DNA from: Onthophagus taurus
Lineage: Eukaryota > Arthropoda > Insecta > Coleoptera > Scarabaeidae
DNA: 64,000 nucleotides
Direction of reading: 5' to 3'
NCBI RefSeq assembly: GCF_036711975.1
Contig: NC_091975.1
Span: 13,580,501 to 13,644,500, forward strand
Position numbers and translations under genes: made by a program. Below the pieces are notes generated by a model that worked only from the letters and a program-made list of their open reading frames with translations, searched no databases and was not told the origin of the DNA. Below, one piece after another: positions 37,534 to 49,500 of the stretch; the stretch's first letter is position 1; the number at the start of each line of letters is the position of its first letter.

Positions 37534-39570
37534 TTAGTAAGCGTGTTTGGCATTGTGGTACGACTCGCCCAATTGATGAAGTTCTCCATCGATTGGAATT
37601 GTAACTATGAATCGGCCGTCATCCGTTCGCGAGGTCGTTTCTTGAAAATGTTTCTCACAGAACGCGTCAGATTTCGATAGCGAAATGGGTACGTTCACCG
37701 ACTCAACTTCCCAAAAACGCGTGAGTTGTTCGTGAAGTTTTGATGACTGTGCGCTTTGAACTAAATTGCACTGGATAGAAGGCACAGCGCTTGTTTGAAC
37801 CGGGCCCGAAACAATCCACCCGAACCTTGTATTTTGTATAACCGGTCCATCATCTAATTTGATTTGACCTATGCACAACAATTCCCAAAAGTAATCTGCG
37901 CCTAGCAACATATCAATACTATTTGGGTTATAAAACTCAGGATCAGCTAAGCGTAGGTGAGCAGGAATCTTTAACGAATTAACATCGATAGCGAACTGAG
38001 GCAAATTACTAGTAATTACTGGAAGGACAAGACACGTAACTTGAAGTGAAAAATTAGTACAATGCGAATGTATTTTTAGCAAACATGAAGTAGAAATTGT
38101 AGATTTAGATTGAGTTATTCCCGTAACGCTGATATTTGTTTTTGTTTCAGGGAGATGCAACCTTTCGCGAAGATCTGTCGTTATGAAGCTACTTTGACTA
38201 CCTGGATCTAGTAGTGCACGGAATGTGTGTTTTTTATTTCGCCGATCAAATGCATGTAAAGTGACAGTTGATAATAATGTTTGTACAGTTGTTAATGAAC
38301 TAGATGTGAGAGTTTGTAATTGTGTTGTTGGTGATTGTTGCGAATCTGAACGATTATATGTGATATGCAGAAGGGTGTGGTGTTTAGATTTACATTGTTT
38401 ACATAGACCCGACCTACATTGATTAATAAAGTGACCCAATCGAAGACAATTCATACAAAGTTTCAATTTTTTTACTTGCTCTATACGTTTTTGTATGTTA
38501 AGTTGAAGAAATTCAGGGCAATGTTGAAGATTATGTTCGGCCTTGCACAAAACACATTTTATTGCATCTATCTGCCTTGAAACTACAAATGATCTAGCTT
38601 TAGTAGCTGACTGATGTTTAACTAATGATTTAGACGCCCCTTTATCTTCAAGTGATTCTAATAAATCAGCTCTACCTTTTAAGCAATCCAATAAATCGTC
38701 TAATGTGGGTTTATCAATCTGTATTTTTTGATGTTCCCATTCACGGTTTGATTCGAAATCCAATTTAGTGGAAACTAAATATACAATTAATGTGTCCCAT
38801 TTATCGGTGGGTTCCTTTAATGTGTTTAATGCACGTAAATGTTTGCGAATGTTATCAATTAAAGTGCGTATTACATTCGAGTTAACGGAAGTAATTCTTT
38901 CAATTTTAAAAAGTGCCTTAATGTGATTTTGCACTAGTATTCGAGGGTTGTTATATCGACTGCAAACTAAATCCCACGCAACATCATAGTTTGTATTGGT
39001 AATTTCTAAACTCGCAATTACTTGTCGAGCTTCACCCGTTAAAGTTGATAACAAATAATGGAATTTTTGAACGTCATTCACGGCATGATTATTATGAATC
39101 AATGACTCGAAAATATCGTGAAATTCCAGCCATGATTCGCTATTTCCATTAAATTTAGGTAAATCAATTACCGGTAACTTTACGCATTGCTCCGGAGCAG
39201 GACTGACAGTGAGAGAAGAATTGCGAGAATTTTTGCTATTTGTTAATATACGTTTGGCTTCCGCGGTGCTTGCGTAAAAAGCCGTCTCAAAATTTTCTCG
39301 TTCTAACGCTTGCACCTCCCCGTCGGCGCTTACTAAATCAATGTTCTCCTGAATGATTTCGAAATCACTAATTAAATTAAGTGCACGATCGTACCGTTGT
39401 TCCAACTCAAAAACCCACGTCTGATCGAGACTACCCTTATCATCTAATTTCGATTTAGTAACAAATTTTGAAAAATTAGTTAGCTTGCCTTGACAATGCC
39501 ACGTTTTTTTATTAAAGTTTCTATTTCCGACATGATAATACGTAAAATGAACGCAACGCAATTGATTCAA
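37534..39570 (-). CDS. gag: BEL/Pao gag and aspartic protease (5' frame displaced)
   Basis: A 678-codon frame. Gag packages the RNA, and the protease would cleave the polyprotein. A DUF1759-like gag domain starts near residue 132 (LPKFNGNSESWLEFHDIFES). Three zinc-binding motifs follow: C339/C342/H346/C351, C372/C375/H380/C385, and C390/C393 with H397-H402. A DUF1758-like protease follows, with D455 in ALLDPGSQSSF and LLGAD at 555-559, then FGWIVSG near 583-589, typical of the family. The first ~27 residues of this frame are probably not native. The family-like start is an ATG at 39533-39531 in another phase, whose frame meets TAA at 39482-39480 after 17 codons while gag-like sequence continues here one base over. 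At the other end TAA at 37536-37534 cuts it from RT, again one base out of phase. There is a serine/threonine-rich linker at about 408-435. Confidence 0.9.
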   Translation of the reverse strand: MNQLRCVHFTYYHVGNRNFNKKTWHCQGKLTNFSKFVTKSKLDDKGSLDQTWVFELEQRYDRALNLISDFEIIQENIDLVSADGEVQALERENFETAFYASTAEAKRILTNSKNSRNSSLTVSPAPEQCVKLPVIDLPKFNGNSESWLEFHDIFESLIHNNHAVNDVQKFHYLLSTLTGEARQVIASLEITNTNYDVAWDLVCSRYNNPRILVQNHIKALFKIERITSVNSNVIRTLIDNIRKHLRALNTLKEPTDKWDTLIVYLVSTKLDFESNREWEHQKIQIDKPTLDDLLDCLKGRADLLESLEDKGASKSLVKHQSATKARSFVVSRQIDAIKCVLCKAEHNLQHCPEFLQLNIQKRIEQVKKLKLCMNCLRLGHFINQCRSGLCKQCKSKHHTLLHITYNRSDSQQSPTTQLQTLTSSSLTTVQTLLSTVTLHAFDRRNKKHTFRALLDPGSQSSFITTDLRERLHLPETKTNISVTGITQSKSTISTSCLLKIHSHCTNFSLQVTCLVLPVITSNLPQFAIDVNSLKIPAHLRLADPEFYNPNSIDMLLGADYFWELLCIGQIKLDDGPVIQNTRFGWIVSGPVQTSAVPSIQCNLVQSAQSSKLHEQLTRFWEVESVNVPISLSKSDAFCEKHFQETTSRTDDGRFIVTIPIDGELHQLGESYHNAKHAY
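39480..39533 (-). pseudogene. Likely native gag start, cut off after 17 codons
   Basis: ATG at 39533 with A at position -3 opens a frame whose 17 residues (basic, with IKKRGIVKA) resemble the N-terminus of BEL/Pao gag proteins. It ends at TAA 39482-39480, and gag-like sequence continues in the overlapping frame one base away. A run of seven A lies inside it (around 39504-39510). The simplest reading is a one-base deletion. Slippage on the A run would also reach the longer frame, but a programmed site is not demonstrated. Confidence 0.6.
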
Positions 39571-39780
39571 ATTTAAGCAAGGGAAAAGGAAATGGAAAAA
39601 AAGGATTATATGCTTACGACACGCTCAAACTTAAAGGGGGATGCTTCCGGCCCGTGGATAACGTGTCCCGACGAAGGTTCTTCCGAATTTCCTTTGAATT
39701 CCAGCTCACCAAATTTTTCCTGTTTGTGTTGCTTGGCAACCACGACTGATGATAATCTCAAAAACGACGATAATTAATTT
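39534..39780 (-). other. 5' leader of BEL/Pao copy 1
   Basis: About 247 bp between the primer-binding site and the likely gag ATG. A packaging signal would be expected here, but none can be recognised by eye. A plus-strand frame of 61 codons at 39592-39777 lies on the opposite strand to the element and shows no family likeness, so it is not called. Confidence 0.7.
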
Positions 39781-39799
39781 AATCCGGCTCGAAGGACCA
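39781..39799 (-). promoter_or_regulatory. Primer-binding site, tRNA-Tyr type
   Basis: The plus strand reads AATCCGGCTCGAAGGACCA, directly next to the 5' LTR. This equals the 3' end of eukaryotic tRNA-Tyr including CCA (acceptor-stem strand UCGAAGGA), so the sense strand is its complement starting TGGTCCTTCG. It would prime minus-strand DNA synthesis. The tRNA assignment is from memory of the tRNA-Tyr acceptor and T-arm. Confidence 0.8.
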
Positions 39800-40087
39800 T
39801 GTTGAATAATATAACGTATGTTATAGCGCTGGTTAACACTTCTTCGTAACGAATAACGATTTGTTGGCTTTTGTTGTAACGAATTATTTATTAATTATAA
39901 CGAAGGTACAACACGACTCAAACGACGCTCTTACAAAAATCTTATTGATAGTGACGCGCTTGTTGTCAACAACAACGAAAACAAAACAAAAACTTCTTAT
40001 TGCTATGATTCTTGACAAATCGGAAAACTAATTTAAATACAAATAAAAAATGCAAAAATGTGTATAAACAAGATACAAATTACAACA
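39800..40087 (-). repeat. 5' LTR of BEL/Pao copy 1
   Basis: 288 bp, identical by eye to 33998-34285. As the 5' LTR of a minus-strand element it should carry the promoter, but no clear TATA box was singled out. Confidence 0.95.
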
Positions 40088-40092
40088 AACAT
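40088..40092. repeat. Target-site duplication AACAT, right
   Basis: AACAT follows the LTR and continues GGTTCAACATGTCATTTGG as an ordinary family B monomer. It pairs with 33993-33997. Confidence 0.93.
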
Positions 40093-40980
40093 GGTTCAAC
40101 ATGTCATTTGGCTGCTAAATATCACAAATATGGTCAGCAGAATTATCGGAACCAAAAGTGATAGAAAGTTCAAACATGGCTCAGAACGGCGTATAACGTC
40201 ATAATATCACGTTTTGGGCACATTTTGTTTTTTATCTCCAACATGGTTCAACATGTCATTTGGCTCCTAAATATCACAAATATGGTCAGCAGAATTATCG
40301 GAACCAAAAGTGATAGAAAGTTCAAACATGGCTCAGAACGGCGTATAACGTCATAATATCACGTTTTGGGCACATTTTGTTTTTTATCTCCAACATGGTT
40401 CAACATGTCATTTGGCGCCTGAATAATACAAATATGGTCAGCAGAATTATCGGAACCAAAAGTGATAGAAAGTTCAAACATGGCTCAGAACGGCGTATAA
40501 CGTCATAATATCACGTTTTGGGCACAATTTGTTTTTTATCTCCAACTTGCTCCATCATGTCATTTGGCGCCTGAATAACACAAATATGGTCAGCAGAATT
40601 ATCGGAACTAAAAGTGATAGAAAGTTCAAACATGGCTCAGAACGGCGTATAACGTCATAATATCACGTTTTGGGCACATTTTGTTTTTTATCTCCAACAT
40701 GGTTCAACATGTCATTTGGCTGCTAAATATCACAAATATGGTCAGCAGAATTATCGGAACCAAAAGTGATAGAAAGTTCAAACATGGCTCAGAACGGCGT
40801 ATAACGTCATAATATCACGTTTTGGGCACATTTTGTTTTTTATCTCCAACTTGCTCCATCATGTCATTTGGCGCCTGAATAACACAAATATGGTCAGCAG
40901 AATTATCGGAACCAAAAGTGATAGAAAGTTCAAACATGGCTCAGAACGGCGTATAACGTCATAATATCACGTTTTGGGCA

Positions 40981-43900
40981 CATTTAGTTTTTTATCTCCA
41001 ACTTGCTCCAACATGTCATTTGGCTCCTAAATATCACAAATATGGTCAGCAGAATTATCGGAACCAAAAGTGATAGAAAGTTCAAACATGGCTCAGAACG
41101 GCGTATAACGTCATAATATCACGTTTTGGGCACATTTTGTTTTTTATCTCCAACATGGTTCAACATGTCATTTGGCTGCTAAATATCACAAATATGGTCA
41201 GCAGAATTATCGGAACCAAAAGTGATAGAAAGTTCAAACATGGCTCAGAACGGCGTATAACGTCATAATATCACGTTTTGGGCACATTTTGTTTTTTATC
41301 TCCAACTTGCTCCAACATGTTATTTGGCGCCTGAATAACACAAATATGGTCAGCAGAATTATCGGAACCAAAAGTGATAGAAAGTTCAAACATGGCTCAG
41401 AACGGCGTATAACGTCATAATATCACGTTCTGGGTACATTTTGTTTTTTATCTCCAACATGGTTCAACATGTCATTTGGCTGCTAAATATCACAAATATG
41501 GTCAGCAGAATTATTGGAACCAAAAGTGATAGAAAGTTCAAACATGGCTCAGAACGGCGTATAACGTCATAATATCACGTTTTGGGCACAATTTGTTTTT
41601 TATCTCCAACTTGCTCCATCATGTCATTTGGCGCCTGAATAACACAAATATGGTCAGCAGAATTATCGGAACCAAAAGTGATAGAAAGTTCAAACATGGC
41701 TCAGAACGGCGTATAACGTCATAATATCACGTTTTGGGCACATTTTGTTTTTTATCTCCAACTTGCTCCAACATGTTATTTGGCGCCTGAAAATCACAAA
41801 TATGGTCAGCAGAATTATCGGAACCAAAAGTGATAGAAAGTTCAAACATGGCTCAGAACGGCGTATAACGTCATAATATCACGTTTTGGGTACATTTTGT
41901 TTTTTATCTCCAACATGGTTCAACATGTCATTTGGCTCCTAAATATCACAAATATGGTCAGCAGAATTATCGGAACCAAAAGTGATAGAAAGTTCAAACA
42001 TGGCTCAGAACGGCGTATAACGTCATAATATCACGTTTTGGGCACATTTTGTTTTTTATCTCCAACATGGTTCAACATGTCATTTGGCTGCTAAATATCA
42101 CAAATATGGTCAGCAGAATTATCGGAACCAAAAGTGATAGAAAGTTCAAACATGGCTCAGAACGGCGTATAACGTCATAATATCACGTTTTGGGCACAAT
42201 TTGTTTTTTATCTCCAACTTGCTCCATCATGTCATTTGGCGCCTGAATAACACAAATATGGTCAGCAGAATTATCGGAACCAAAAGTGATAGAAAGTTCA
42301 AACATGGCTCAGAACGGCGTATAACGTCATAATATCACGTTTTGGGCACATTTTGTTTTTTATCTCCAACTTGCTCCAACATGTTATTTGGCGCCTGAAT
42401 AACACAAATATGGTCAGCAGAATTATCGGAACCAAAAGTGATAGAAAGTTCAAACATGGCTCAGAACGGCGTATAACGTCATAATATCACGTTCTGGGTA
42501 CATTTTGTTTTTTATCTCCAACATGGTTCAACATGTCATTTGGCTGCTAAATATCACAAATATGGCCAGCAGAATTATCGGAACCAAAAGTGATAGAAAG
42601 TTCAAACATGGCTCAGAACGGCGTATAACGTCATAATATCACGTTTTGGGCACATTTTGTTTTTTATCTCCAACTTGCTCCATCATGTCATTTGGCGCCT
42701 GAATAACACAAATATGGTCAGCAGAATTATCGGAACCAAAAGTGATAGAAAGTTCAAACATGGCTCAGAACGGCGTATAACGTCATAATATCACGTTTTG
42801 GGCACATTTAGTTTTTTATCTCCAACTTGCTCCAACATGTCATTTGGCTCCTAAATATCACAAATATGGTCAGCAGAATTATCGGAACCAAAAGTGATAG
42901 AAAGTTCAAACATGGCTCAGAACGGCGTATAACGTCATAATATCACGTTTTGGGCACATTTTGTTTTTTATCTCCAACATGGTTCAACATGTCATTTGGC
43001 TGCTAAATATCACAAATATGGTCAGCAGAATTATCGGAACCAAAAGTGATAGAAAGTTCAAACATGGCTCAGAACGGCGTATAACGTCATAATATCACGT
43101 TTTGGGCACATTTTGTTTTTTATCTCCAACTTGCTCCAACATGTTATTTGGCGCCTGAATAACACAAATATGGTCAGCAGAATTATCGGAACCAAAAGTG
43201 ATAGAAAGTTCAAACATGGCTCAGAACGGCGTATAACGTCATAATATCACGTTCTGGGTACATTTTGTTTTTTATCTCCAACATGGTTCAACATGTCATT
43301 TGGCTGCTAAATATCACAAATATGGTCAGCAGAATTATTGGAACCAAAAGTGATAGAAAGTTCAAACATGGCTCAGAACGGCGTATAACGTCATAATATC
43401 ACGTTTTGGGCACAATTTGTTTTTTATCTCCAACTTGCTCCATCATGTCATTTGGCGCCTGAATAACACAAATATGGTCAGCAGAATTATCGGAACCAAA
43501 AGTGATAGAAAGTTCAAACATGGCTCAGAACGGCGTATAACGTCATAATATCACGTTTTGGGCACATTTTGTTTTTTATCTCCAACTTGCTCCAACATGT
43601 TATTTGGCGCCTGAAAATCACAAATATGGTCAGCAGAATTATCGGAACCAAAAGTGATAGAAAGTTCAAACATGGCTCAGAACGGCGTATAACGTCATAA
43701 TATCACGTTTTGGGTACATTTTGTTTTTTATCTCCAACATGGTTCAACATGTCATTTGGCTCCTAAATATCACAAATATGGTCAGCAGAATTATCGGAAC
43801 CAAAAGTGATAGAAAGTTCAAACATGGCTCAGAACGGCGTATAACGTCATAATATCACGTTTTGGGCACATTTTGTTTTTTATCTCCAACATGGTTCAAC

Positions 43901-45300
43901 ATGTCATTTGGCTGCTAAATATCACAAATATGGTCAGCAGAATTATCGGAACCAAAAGTGATAGAAAGTTCAAACATGGCTCAGAACGGCGTATAACGTC
44001 ATAATATCACGTTTTGGGCACAATTTGTTTTTTATCTCCAACTTGCTCCATCATGTCATTTGGCGCCTGAATAACACAAATATGGTCAGCAGAATTATCG
44101 GAACCAAAAGTGATAGAAAGTTCAAACATGGCTCAGAACGGCGTATAACGTCATAATATCACGTTTTGGGCACAATTTGTTTTTTATCTCCAACTTGCTC
44201 CATCATGTCATTTGGCGCCTGAATAACACAAATATGGTCAGCAGAATTATCGGAACTAAAAGTGATAGAAAGTTCAAACATGGCTCAGAACGGCGTATAA
44301 CGTCATAATATCACGTTTTGGGCACATTTTGTTTTTTATCTCCAACTTGCTCCATCATGTCATTTGGCGCCTGAATAACACAAATATGGTCAGCAGAATT
44401 ATCGGAACCAAAAGTGATAGAAAGTTCAAACATGGCTCAGAACGGCGTATAACGTCATAATATCACGTTTTGGGCACATTTTGTTTTTTATCTCCAACTT
44501 GCTCCATCATGTCATTTGGCGCCTGAATAACACAAATATGGTCAGCAGAATTATCGGAACCAAAAGTGATAGAAAGTTCAAACATGGCTCAGAACGGCGT
44601 ATAACGTCATAATATCACGTTTTGGGCACATTTAGTTTTTTATCTCCAACTTGCTCCAACATGTCATTTGGCTCCTAAATATCACAAATATGGTCAGCAG
44701 AATTATCGGAACCAAAAGTGATAGAAAGTTCAAACATGGCTCAGAACGGCGTATAACGTCATAATATCACGTTTTGGGCACATTTAGTTTTTTATCTCCA
44801 ACTTGCTCCAACATGTCATTTGGCTCCTAAATATCACAAATATGGTCAGCAGAATTATCGGAACCAAAAGTGATAGAAAGTTCAAACATGGCTCAGAACG
44901 GCGTATAACGTCATAATATCACGTTTTGGGCACATTTTGTTTTTTATCTCCAACATGGTTCAACATGTCATTTGGCTGCTAAATATCACAAATATGGTCA
45001 GCAGAATTATCGGAACCAAAAGTGATAGAAAGTTCAAACATGGCTCAGAACGGCGTATAACGTCATAATATCACGTTTTGGGCACATTTTGTTTTTTATC
45101 TCCAACTTGCTCCAACATGTTATTTGGCGCCTGAATAACACAAATATGGTCAGCAGAATTATCGGAACCAAAAGTGATAGAAAGTTCAAACATGGCTCAG
45201 AACGGCGTATAACGTCATAATATCACGTTCTGGGTACATTTTGTTTTTTATCTCCAACATGGTTCAACATGTCATTTGGCTGCTAAATATCACAAATATG
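40981..45300. repeat. 12-monomer higher-order repeat, 1824 bp
   Basis: The rare variant CATTTAGTTTTTTATC occurs at 40981, 42805 and 44629, exactly 1824 bp (12 x 152) apart, with an extra adjacent copy at 44781. ATTATTGGAACC at 41511 and 43335, and GTTCTGGGTACATT at 41427 and 43251, have the same spacing. A five-monomer spacing (760 bp) is nested inside. Confidence 0.8.
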
Positions 45301-46560
45301 GCCAGCAGAATTATCGGAACCAAAAGTGATAGAAAGTTCAAACATGGCTCAGAACGGCGTATAACGTCATAATATCACGTTTTGGGCACAATTTGTTTTT
45401 TATCTCCAACTTGCTCCATCATGTCATTTGGCGCCTGAATAACACAAATATGGTCAGCAGAATTATCGGAACCAAAAGTGATAGAAAGTTCAAACATGGC
45501 TCAGAACGGCGTATAACGTCATAATATCACGTTTTGGGCACAATTTGTTTTTTATCTCCAACTTGCTCCATCATGTCATTTGGCGCCTGAATAACACAAA
45601 TATGGTCAGCAGAATTATCGGAACCAAAAGTGATAGAAAGTTCAAACATGGCCCAGAACGGCGTATAACGTCATAATATCACGTTTTGGGCACATTTTGT
45701 TTTTTATTTCCAACATGGTTCAACATGTCATTTGGCTCCTAAATATCACAAATATGGTCAGCAGAATTATCGGAACCAAAAGTGATAGAAAGTTCAAACA
45801 TGGCTCAGAACGGCGTATAACGTCATAATATCACGTTTTGGGCACATTTTGTTTTTTATCTCCAACATGGTTCAACATGTCATTTGGCGCCTGAATAACA
45901 CAAATATGGTCAGCAGAATTATCGGAACCAAAAGTGATAGAAAGTTCAAACATGGCTCAGAACGGCGTATAACGTCATAATATCACGTTTTGGGCACAAT
46001 TTGTTTTTTATCTCCAACTTGCTCCATCATGTCATTTGGCGCCTGAATAACACAAATATGGTCAGCAGAATTATCGGAACCAAAAGTGATAGAAAGTTCA
46101 AACATGGCTCAGAACGGCGTATAACGTCATAATATCACGTTTTGGGCACATTTTGTTTTTCATCTCCAACTTGCTCCATCATGTCATTTGGCGCCTGAAT
46201 AACACAAATACGGTCAGCAGAATTATCGGAACCAAAAGTGATAGAAAGTTCAAACATGGCTCAGAACGGCGTATAACGTCATAATATCACGTTTTGGGCA
46301 CATTTTGTTTTTTATCTCCAACATGGTTCAACATGTCATTTGGCTGCTAAATATCACAAATATGGTCAGCAGAATTATCGGAACCAAAAGTGATAGAAAG
46401 TTCAAACATGGCTCAGAACGGCGTATAACGTCATAATATCACGTTTTGGGCACATTTTGTTTTTTATCTCCAACATGGTTCAACATGTCATTTGGCGCCT
46501 GAATAACACAAATATGGTCAGCAGAATTATCGGAACCAAAAGTGATAGAAAGTTCAAACA

Positions 46561-49500
46561 TGACTCAGAACGGCGTATAACGTCATAATATTACGTTTTG
46601 GGCACATTTTGTTTTTTATCTCCAACATGGTTCAACATGTCATTTGGCTCCCGAATATCACAAATATGGTCAGCAGAATTATCGGAACCAAAAGTGATAG
46701 AAAGTTCAAACATGGCTCAGAACGGCGTATAACGTCATAATATCACGTTTTGGGCACATTTTGTTTTTTATCTCCAACTTGCTCCAACATGTTATTTGGC
46801 GCCTGAAAATCACAAATATGGTCAGCAGAATTATCGGAACCAAAAGTGATAGAAAGTTCAAACATGGCTCAGAGCGGCGTATAACGTCATAATATCACGT
46901 TTTGGGCACATTTTGTTTTTTATCTCCAACTTGCTCCATCATGTCATTTGGCGCCTGAATAACACAAATATGGTCAGCAGAATTATCGGAACCAAAAGTG
47001 ATAGAAAGTTCAAACATGGCTCAGAACGGCGTATAACGTCATAATATCACGTTTTGGGTACATTTTGTTTTTTATCTCCAACATGGTTCAACATGTCATT
47101 TGGCTCCTAAATATCACAAATATGGTCAGCAGAATTATCGGAACCAAAAGTGATAGAAAGTTCAAACATGGCTCAGAACGGCGTATAACGTCATAATATC
47201 ACGTTTTGGGCACATTTTGTTTTTTATCTCCAACATGGTTCAACATGTCATTTGGCGCCTGAATAACACAAATATGGTCAGCAGAATTATCGGAACCAAA
47301 AGTGATAGAAAGTTCAAACATGGCTCAGAACGGCGTATAACGTCATAATATCACGTTTTGGGCACAATTTGTTTTTTATCTCCAACTTGCTCCATCATGT
47401 CATTTGGCGCCTGAATAACACAAATATGGTCAGCAGAATTATCGGAACCAAAAGTGATAGAAAGTTCAAACATGGCTCAGAACGGCGTATAACGTCATAA
47501 TATCACGTTTTGGGCACAATTTGTTTTTTATCTCCAACTTGCTCCATCATGTCATTTGGCGCCTGAATAACACAAATATGGTCAGCAGAATTATCGGAAC
47601 CAAAAGTGATAGAAAGTTCAAACATGGCTCAGAACGGCGTATAACGTCATAATATTACGTTTTGGGCACATTTTGTTTTTTATCTCCAACATGGTTCAAC
47701 ATGTCATTTGGCTCCTAAATATCACAAATATGGTCAGCAGAATTATCGGAACCAAAAGTGATAGAAAGTTCAAACATGGCTCAGAACGGCGTATAACGTC
47801 ATAATATCACGTTTTGGGCACATTTTGTTTTTTATCTCCAACATGGTTCAACATGTCATTTGGCGCCTGAATAACACAAATATGGTCAGCAGAATTATCG
47901 GAACCAAAAGTGATAGAAAGTTCAAACATGACTCAGAACGGCGTATAACGTCATAATATTACGTTTTGGGCACATTTTGTTTTTTATCTCCAACATGGTT
48001 CAACATGTCATTTGGCTCCCGAATATCACAAATATGGTCAGCAGAATTATCGGAACCAAAAGTGATAGAAAGTTCAAACATGGCTCAGAACGGCGTATAA
48101 CGTCATAATATCACGTTTTGGGCACATTTTGTTTTTTATCTCCAACTTGCTCCAACATGTTATTTGGCGCCTGAAAATCACAAATATGGTCAGCAGAATT
48201 ATCGGAACCAAAAGTGATAGAAAGTTCAAACATGGCTCAGAACGGCGTATAACGTCATAATATCACGTTTTGGGCACATTTTGTTTTTTATCTCCAACAT
48301 GGTTCAACATGTCATTTGGATGCTAAATATCACAAATATGGTCAGCAGAATTATCGGAACTAAAAGTGATAGAAAGTTCAAACATGGCTCAGAACGGCGT
48401 ATAACGTCATAATATCACGTTTTGGGCACATTTTGTTTTTCATCTCCAACTTGCTCCATCATGTCATTTGGCGCCTGAATAACACAAATATGGTCAGCAG
48501 AATTATCGGAACCAAAAGTGATAGAAAGTTCAAACATGGCTCAGAACGGCGTATAACGTCATAATATCACGTTTTGGGCACATTTTGTTTTTTATCTCCA
48601 ACTTGCTCCAACATGTTATTTGGCGCCTGAAAATCACAAATATGGTCAGCAGAATTATCGGAACCAAAAGTGATAGAAAGTTCAAACATGGCTCAGAGCG
48701 GCGTATAACGTCATAATATCACGTTTTGGGCACATTTTGTTTTTTATCTCCAACTTGCTCCATCATGTCATTTGGCGCCTGAATAACACAAATATGGTCA
48801 GCAGAATTATCGGAACCAAAAGTGATAGAAAGTTCAAACATGGCTCAGAACGGCGTATAACGTCATAATATCACGTTTTGGGCACATTTTGTTTTTTATC
48901 TCCAACTTGCTCCAACATGTTATTTGGCGCCTGAAAATCACAAATATGGTCAGCAGAATTATCGGAACCAAAAGTGATAGAAAGTTCAAACATGGCTCAG
49001 AACGGCGTATAACGTCATAATATCACGTTTTGGGCACATTTTGTTTTTTATCTCCAACATGGTTCAACATGTCATTTGGCTCCTAAATATCACAAATATG
49101 GTCAGCAGAATTATCGGAACCAAAAGTGATAGAAAGTTCAAACATGGCTCAGAACGGCGTATAACGTCATAATATCACGTTTTGGGCACAATTTGTTTTT
49201 TATCTCCAACTTGCTCCATCATGTCATTTGGCGCCTGAATAACACAAATATGGTCAGCAGAATTATCGGAACCAAAAGTGATAGAAAGTTCAAACATGGC
49301 TCAGAACGGCGTATAACGTCATAATATCACGTTTTGGGCACATTTTGTTTTTTATCTCCAACATGGTTCAACATGTCATTTGGCTCCTAAATATCACAAA
49401 TATGGTCAGCAGAATTATCGGAACCAAAAGTGATAGAAAGTTCAAACATGGCTCAGAACGGCGTATAACGTCATAATATCACGTTTTGGGCACATTTTGT

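Larger units (their letters stand above)
33998..40087 (-). mobile_element. Complete BEL/Pao LTR retrotransposon, copy 1
   Basis: A 6090-bp element on the minus strand with 288-bp LTRs at both ends, TG...CA termini (5-bp TGTTG/CAACA inverted ends), a tRNA-Tyr primer-binding site, a G-rich polypurine tract and a 5-bp target duplication. The sense order is gag with three zinc-binding motifs, aspartic protease, reverse transcriptase with YVDD, RNase H, integrase with a zinc-binding domain and DDE triad, and a DUF5641-type C-terminus. Protease-RT-RNaseH-integrase order with DUF1759/DUF1758-like gag and protease is diagnostic for BEL/Pao. There is no envelope gene. The two LTRs look identical, so the insertion is young. 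The coding region is nevertheless broken at three points (see the open frames), so this copy is probably not autonomous unless recoding occurs. Confidence 0.95.

Noticed and set aside
39500-39512. Canonical -1 frameshift heptamer A AAA AAC in the gag start frame
   Set aside because: The letters are present in the seven-A run, but the codon phase is AAA AAA C, not A AAA AAC, so simultaneous slippage as known for retroviral sites is not set up. A plain one-base deletion downstream is simpler.
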